From: Labilibaculum manganireducens
GTDB taxonomy: Bacteria; Bacteroidota; Bacteroidia; Bacteroidales; Marinifilaceae
Assembly (NCBI RefSeq): GCF_002843385.1
Contig: NZ_MVDE01000004.1
Coordinates: forward strand, 1-64,000
DNA: 64,000 nucleotides
Reading direction: 5' to 3'
In this document: in pieces, positions 59,169 to 64,000 of the stretch
Layout of the letters: every line of letters starts with the position of its first letter
Position numbering within the stretch: the stretch's first letter is position 1
Position numbers and translations under genes: made by a program
The notes under the pieces: generated by a model
What the model was told of the DNA's origin: nothing
The model's database searches: none
The model's input: the letters and a program-made list of their open reading frames with translations, nothing else

Positions 59169-61718
59169 TTAGGCTGAATTTCTACTGGCATTAATATTAC
59201 CATAAAGTGATCGAATAACCAAGTTTTGCAGTATGTTATATTTATTTTGATCAATATTTCCTGATAAATCCATCTCACGGATTTTCATCAGCGCAAATTG
59301 CTGAATGCATATTAAAGGCAATACAATCTCTTCCCTTAAATGAATCGAATCCTTTAACTCCAGTGATAATTCCATAATCTCCTCTTGTCCGGATACTTCC
59401 AATAACATATCAATACTCAATTGATATTCCATATAAATCCAATTCCAAAATTCACCAAATTCTTCATCATTTTGCATGTATTGTGTTAATGAAAAATATG
59501 ATTTGCTTATTGACTGCATACTGTTTTCAACCAAAGTTCTAAAAAACAGCGAATTCTGATACAGACTCTTACACCCTTCCATTCGTCCTTCTTCTTTCAA
59601 TCTCTTTATGGATGCTCCTACACCAAAAAAACCAGGTACATTTTGCTTCATCTGACTCCAGGCTCCTACAAAAGGAATTGCCCGCAAATCGTCAAAATTT
59701 AATTCCGCTGATGCATTTCGTTTACTGGGACGACTTCCAATTTTTGCTTCTCCATAGTATTTCAAAGCACTCATTTTCTCTAAATAAGGCACAAACTTAT
59801 CCGATGATTTAAATCGCTGATATTCTTCCAAACTGTATTGCGAAAGAGCCTCCATTATTTCTCTGTCTTCTGTGCTGAATTGTTTACTTTGATCCTCGAA
59901 CAAACGATTTCCCAATCCGGCGGTAATCAGTAATTCCTGATAATATTTAGCCGACGCCTTGGTTCCAAACTTCGAACTAATCGTCTGACCTTGAATAGTT
60001 ACCTGTATTTCCTGATTTTCGATATTATTCCCTAGAGAAGAATAGAATTTGTGTGTGTTCCCTCCTCCCCGTGCCGGAGGTCCCCCGCGTCCGTCAAAAA
60101 AGACAACTACAATTCCCTTTTCGCGTGCCAGTCGTGTTATATTTTCTTTTGCTTTATAAATGCTCCAATTTGCTGAAAAGTAACCCCCATCTTTGGTTCC
60201 GTCCGAAAAGCCAAGCATAATGGTTTGCTTCATTCCTCTCGAAATCAAATGCTGATAGTATACCTTATTTTCAAACAACTCCCTCATTGTTTCATCAGCT
60301 TTCGACAAATCATCAATCGTTTCGAATAACGGCACAATATCTAATGGCAAAGAATCTTCCCAGGCACAAAGCTTAGCCATAGCATAAACCCGGGCTACAT
60401 CAACAGAAGTCTGACAATTACTGATAATAAATCGATTACAAGCTAATTCTCCATTTCTTTCCTGAATCTCTTTCATGGTAGAAAAAACACTTATCGTATC
60501 TCTGCTCACCTCATCTTCTGTTTTAAAATAGCTAACTGATCCTTTTACTTCAAATAAACTTTCAAGAGGAGCATCGCCAATTTGATTCGTTAAAAAGGTA
60601 GAAGATTTACGCAAAACATCAAAAGCTTTACCAATAATCCGACTATCCTGCCGGATGTCAATATTAGCAAAATGAGAACCAAACAGTTTCACTTTATTCT
60701 GAAACTTCCTCAATAAATCAAGAAAGAAACCATCGTGTTGCTCCACTACTATTTTCTCAATTTTATTCAAACAATCATTAATCTCAGCAAGAGTGATTCC
60801 TGCACTTTTATCACTATCATTCAAAGCAGTAAGAACCCTTTCTTCCAAATTTACAATTAACTCATGCACACCTTTAAAGCTTAAGCGCCTGCGCAAAAGT
60901 CTCAAATCTTTGTAATAATTCAAAAACAAAATATACCGAAGCCTCTCTGCAACTTTCAGCGTTGTTTCAGTATTTACATAAGGATTTCCATCACGGTCGC
61001 CTCCCGGCCAAAAACCAAATGAGATTACAGAACCAACTTTTTCATTGGAAAAGTCTTCGCTTTTTAACAATTCCGAATACAAACCTGAAGCCGACTGATA
61101 AAATATATTCTCAAGATACCAGCTCAAACTTTTTGCCTCATCATAAGGTGTAGGACGTTCCTTCTTAAAAAACGGTGTCTTCCCCAACTGGGTAAGCAAT
61201 AACTTAATTTGAAGTAAATCGCTTTTTTGAATGGCTTTTATCAAATCATTTATAATGGCTAGAACGGTGCTGGGATAAAATTGCGTAGGATGAGCAGTTA
61301 GCACAACCCGCACAGCAAAATGCTCTAAATCATTTTTAAAATCCTCCCATTTGCCAGTTTGTTTGATCTTCGATTTTAATGCTTTCAAACTACCGGCACC
61401 ATCTAAATCATTCATTTTGTCAAAGACTGCATCTTCCACTGCATCCAGCAAAACCACCTGTCTTTCGATGTAATGAATTACCCGAAACATGAAATCAAAT
61501 TCTTCCTCCTCTGTCTTAAAGGAGGTTTGCTTCTCAAAAAAATCCTCGAATATTTCAACCGGTGATTTTCCTGTCTCCAATCCCTTCGAGCATTCTTCTT
61601 TTAAAATGGGAATTAATATTCCCGTTTTATGAATACCATCCAGTGGCAGGGTCAAAAATATACTGTTGTACAATTTGTACTTTAAATCAACTTCATTTTG
61701 AAATTTTTCTGATCTCAT
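59169..61718 (-). CDS. ppc: Phosphoenolpyruvate carboxylase
   Basis: An 849-residue enzyme adding bicarbonate to PEP to form oxaloacetate, a main entry to the succinate branch in anaerobes. Catalytic motifs: RVVLTAHPTQF with the active His (near residue 137), MLGFSDGTKDGGYFSANW (near 510) and FFDGRGGPPARGGGNTH (near 545). The C-terminus ends in ASRNSA, without the conserved QNTG of the plant and E. coli enzymes, as in some other Bacteroidota. Single gene. It fits with the propionyl/succinate-related genes at 14-19 kb. Confidence 0.95.
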   Translation of the reverse strand: MRSEKFQNEVDLKYKLYNSIFLTLPLDGIHKTGILIPILKEECSKGLETGKSPVEIFEDFFEKQTSFKTEEEEFDFMFRVIHYIERQVVLLDAVEDAVFDKMNDLDGAGSLKALKSKIKQTGKWEDFKNDLEHFAVRVVLTAHPTQFYPSTVLAIINDLIKAIQKSDLLQIKLLLTQLGKTPFFKKERPTPYDEAKSLSWYLENIFYQSASGLYSELLKSEDFSNEKVGSVISFGFWPGGDRDGNPYVNTETTLKVAERLRYILFLNYYKDLRLLRRRLSFKGVHELIVNLEERVLTALNDSDKSAGITLAEINDCLNKIEKIVVEQHDGFFLDLLRKFQNKVKLFGSHFANIDIRQDSRIIGKAFDVLRKSSTFLTNQIGDAPLESLFEVKGSVSYFKTEDEVSRDTISVFSTMKEIQERNGELACNRFIISNCQTSVDVARVYAMAKLCAWEDSLPLDIVPLFETIDDLSKADETMRELFENKVYYQHLISRGMKQTIMLGFSDGTKDGGYFSANWSIYKAKENITRLAREKGIVVVFFDGRGGPPARGGGNTHKFYSSLGNNIENQEIQVTIQGQTISSKFGTKASAKYYQELLITAGLGNRLFEDQSKQFSTEDREIMEALSQYSLEEYQRFKSSDKFVPYLEKMSALKYYGEAKIGSRPSKRNASAELNFDDLRAIPFVGAWSQMKQNVPGFFGVGASIKRLKEEGRMEGCKSLYQNSLFFRTLVENSMQSISKSYFSLTQYMQNDEEFGEFWNWIYMEYQLSIDMLLEVSGQEEIMELSLELKDSIHLREEIVLPLICIQQFALMKIREMDLSGNIDQNKYNILQNLVIRSLYGNINASRNSA

Positions 61719-61989
61719 ATAATTATATTTCTCCCCCGTACATATACATATATCTATTGATCCGATTAAGATAAGAAAACAGATTGAAATTAACGAGGAG
61801 ATAAACTATTTTCAGAAATATTTGCTGCTGGACAAAGACTGCTGCATTCACACAACTCAACCTCTTTATCTGCAAGGAAAAAATCTCAAAAACTTCACTC
61901 CTTTTTAAAATAATTACATCAGATAAATTGTATCTTTAAACTTGTTGCACCAGCGACTCACTTCCAAATCCGGAACTCTTATACCGCTT

Positions 61990-64000
61990 ATGATTAAACA
62001 TCTTAAAATAGTTGACTCGGATCCCATGTTGTACGATTATCAATATGTGATTCAAAAAAGATTAAATGCAGCTTCCCAAAAGGAAAAGGAACTAACAGAA
62101 ACTACGCTTTCAGCCTTTGCCAATGGACATCATTATTATGGTCTCCATCGTGATTCTGAAAATTGGATTATCCGGGAATGGGCTCCAAATGCCGATAAAA
62201 TGTATCTTATTGGTGAATTTTCGAACTGGAAAGAGCAATCGAACTATCGATTTGAAAAAATTGCCAATGGTAATTTTGAGTTGAAACTTCCGCTAACCTC
62301 ACTTAAACAAGCTGATTTATATAAATTGCTGATTTATTGGCCGGGAGGAAAAGGAGAACGTATTCCTGTTTGGTGCACACGAGTGGTACAAGATCCTGAT
62401 ACGCTTATTTATTCAGCTCAAGTGTGGCAAAACGAAAAGCCTTTTGAATGGAAATTTGATACCAATAGAGTCAAATACAAATCGCCGCTTATTTATGAAG
62501 CCCATATTGGAATGGCTACGGAAAAAGAAAGCGTTGGCACTTATAAGGAATTTCGTGAACTCGTATTGCCCAGAATTCACCGCGCCGGTTACAATACCAT
62601 TCAATTAATGGCCATTCAGGAACATCCGTACTATGGCTCTTTTGGATATCATGTTTCCAGCTTATTCGCAGCCTCTTCCCGCTTCGGAACTCCCGAAGAA
62701 TTGAAACAACTAATTGATGCAGCACATTCTTTAGGCATCATGGTAATTATGGATATCGTTCACTCGCATGCGGTAAAAAATGAACTGGAAGGCATTGGTA
62801 ACTTCGATGGTTCGCCACATCAGTTTTTTCATGCAGATGAACGAAGAGAACACATCGCATGGGATTCTTTGTGTTACAATTATGGGAAAAATGAAGTTCT
62901 TCACCTGCTGTTATCCAATATCAAATACTGGTTGGAAGAATATCATTTCGATGGATATCGTTTTGATGGAGTGACAAGTATGCTTTACTACGATCATGGT
63001 TTATCGAGAGATTTTACCAGCTATGAAATGTATTTTGACGGCGGGCAAGATGAGGATGCAATTTGCTACCTGAGCTTAGCCAATAAGTTGATTCATGAAT
63101 ACAATCCCAATGCGGTTAATGTTGCCGAAGAAATGAGCGGATATCCCGGCTTGGCATCTTCTTTGGAGGATGGAGGCTTGGGGTTTGATTTTAGATTAGC
63201 CATGGGAATTCCCGATTATTGGATCAAGCTGATTAAGGAAACACATGATGAAGACTGGAATGTAGGCAATATATTTTACGAATTATCCAACAAACGAGCC
63301 GAAGAAAAAACCATTAGCTATGCAGAATCTCACGATCAGGCTTTAGTTGGCGATCAAACGCTTATTTTCCGTTTAATTGAAAAGGCCATGTATGACAGCA
63401 TGGACAAATCAAGCGTAAGCTTAGTGGTCGACCGTGGAATTGCTCTTCATAAATTGATTCGATTGTTGACCCTTTCCTGCTCCGGAAACGGCTACTTAAA
63501 TTTTATGGGAAATGAATTCGGACATCCAGAATGGATTGATTTTCCTCGTTTAGGTAACAATTGGTCCTACAAACATGCACGGCGCCAATGGAGCTTGGTT
63601 GATAATCACCTCTTACGCTTCGAAGATTTAAATGAGTTTGATAAAGATATGATTGCTCTGCAAAACAAAGAGAAATTCATTCACGACCCCTATATCAATT
63701 GTGTTCAATCCGATCAGCAAAATCAAGTTTTGGCTGTTCTGAGAAAAGATTTACTTTTTGTTTTCAACCTCAATCCAAGCGAATCATTTACCTATTATGG
63801 AATTCCTGCAAAATCAGGTAAATATCAGCTTGTGCTTAATTCAGACGAGAATAAATACGGAGGCTTCGATCGTGTGGATGGCAGTCTGCTTTGCTATTCC
63901 AAACCTGAAGCTTCAATGTCGAAAAACCACAGGGTATATCTTTATTTACCAAGTAGAACAGCTTTGGTATTCAAGTATATTCCTTCAAAAAGTATCTTTT
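61990..64000 (+). CDS. glgB: 1,4-alpha-glucan branching enzyme (partial, runs off window)
   Basis: At least 670 residues from the ATG at 61990 and open to the window edge. GH13 glycogen branching enzyme, forming alpha-1,6 branches. An N-terminal CBM48 domain (WIIREWAPNADKMYLIGEFS) precedes the barrel; catalytic residues are Asp326 in YRFDGVTSM and Glu380 in NVAEEMSG, with the third acid in AESHDQALVGDQ. Sequence style (GGQDEDAICYLSLANKL) is closer to the eukaryotic-type branching enzyme than to E. coli GlgB. Near-terminal sequence is reached, so only a short C-terminus is missing. Confidence 0.93.
   Translation, partial: MIKHLKIVDSDPMLYDYQYVIQKRLNAASQKEKELTETTLSAFANGHHYYGLHRDSENWIIREWAPNADKMYLIGEFSNWKEQSNYRFEKIANGNFELKLPLTSLKQADLYKLLIYWPGGKGERIPVWCTRVVQDPDTLIYSAQVWQNEKPFEWKFDTNRVKYKSPLIYEAHIGMATEKESVGTYKEFRELVLPRIHRAGYNTIQLMAIQEHPYYGSFGYHVSSLFAASSRFGTPEELKQLIDAAHSLGIMVIMDIVHSHAVKNELEGIGNFDGSPHQFFHADERREHIAWDSLCYNYGKNEVLHLLLSNIKYWLEEYHFDGYRFDGVTSMLYYDHGLSRDFTSYEMYFDGGQDEDAICYLSLANKLIHEYNPNAVNVAEEMSGYPGLASSLEDGGLGFDFRLAMGIPDYWIKLIKETHDEDWNVGNIFYELSNKRAEEKTISYAESHDQALVGDQTLIFRLIEKAMYDSMDKSSVSLVVDRGIALHKLIRLLTLSCSGNGYLNFMGNEFGHPEWIDFPRLGNNWSYKHARRQWSLVDNHLLRFEDLNEFDKDMIALQNKEKFIHDPYINCVQSDQQNQVLAVLRKDLLFVFNLNPSESFTYYGIPAKSGKYQLVLNSDENKYGGFDRVDGSLLCYSKPEASMSKNHRVYLYLPSRTALVFKYIPSKSIF

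Overview
The window comes from an AT-rich (roughly 36-38 % GC by eye), probably anaerobic or facultatively anaerobic member of the Bacteroidota, most likely near the Marinifilaceae/Marinilabiliales (inferred from gene content, not from a search). Supporting this are TonB-dependent receptors with carboxypeptidase-regulatory N-termini, Bacteroidota-only families (DUF4876, DUF6850, DUF4857, DUF2023, HU-like proteins), repeated -7 promoter boxes of the Bacteroidota form TAnnTTTG, and class III ribonucleotide reductase. No rRNA, tRNA, CRISPR or intact phage was seen.

Layout. 1-1.3 kb: worn defence remnants (an AbiC-like fragment and the first codons of a type I restriction HsdR) and a SHOCT protein. 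1.6-4.7 kb: fbp, then a RAYT transposase surrounded by, and internally carrying, REP-like palindromes; a 70-bp repeat brackets this segment. 4.7-13.1 kb (minus strand): a cobalamin-riboswitch operon with a TonB receptor, a PepSY membrane protein, an exported CbiK chelatase and a BtuFCD-type ABC importer. 13.4-19.4 kb (plus strand): a second, divergent cobalamin riboswitch, a small ORF, an AAEx/YidE-type transporter (family of the SucE succinate exporter) and a three-subunit acyl-CoA carboxylase. 19.4-22.8 kb: a MITE-like palindrome, then nrdG and nrdD behind a third cobalamin riboswitch. 23.1-32.7 kb: an eight-gene operon with TonB receptor, DUF4876 lipoprotein, DUF6850 barrel, ABC transporter, DUF4857 protein, OB-like lipoprotein and PepSY-like protein. 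32.9-41.3 kb: a MACPF lipoprotein, HU-like protein, DUF2023 plus flavodoxin, hemerythrin plus LuxR regulator, a possible PD-(D/E)XK protein, FKBP and small proteins.

41.5-48.5 kb: pyrD, then a mutagenic-repair group (short DnaE-type polymerase, Y-family polymerase, divergent LexA-like XRE/S24 repressor with a palindromic operator), with the polymerase genes separated by dispersed repeats. 48.6-49.2 kb: a non-coding array of about eight degenerate 42-bp units between 68-bp direct repeats. 49.3-64 kb: M13 peptidase, mnmA, a GAF protein, DUF3820 protein, modABC, a Crp-family relic, MsrQ-like and Crp/Fnr genes, a coiled-coil membrane protein, ppc, and a eukaryotic-type glgB running off the window.

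How it fits together. The strongest theme is vitamin B12: three cobalamin riboswitches in 10 kb control corrinoid uptake and cobalt insertion, a B12-independent reductase (NrdDG), and a transporter plus carboxylase module that could reroute the succinate/propionate branch when the B12-dependent methylmalonyl-CoA mutase is idle. The least understood unit is the eight-gene TonB-DUF4876-DUF6850-ABC-DUF4857 operon.
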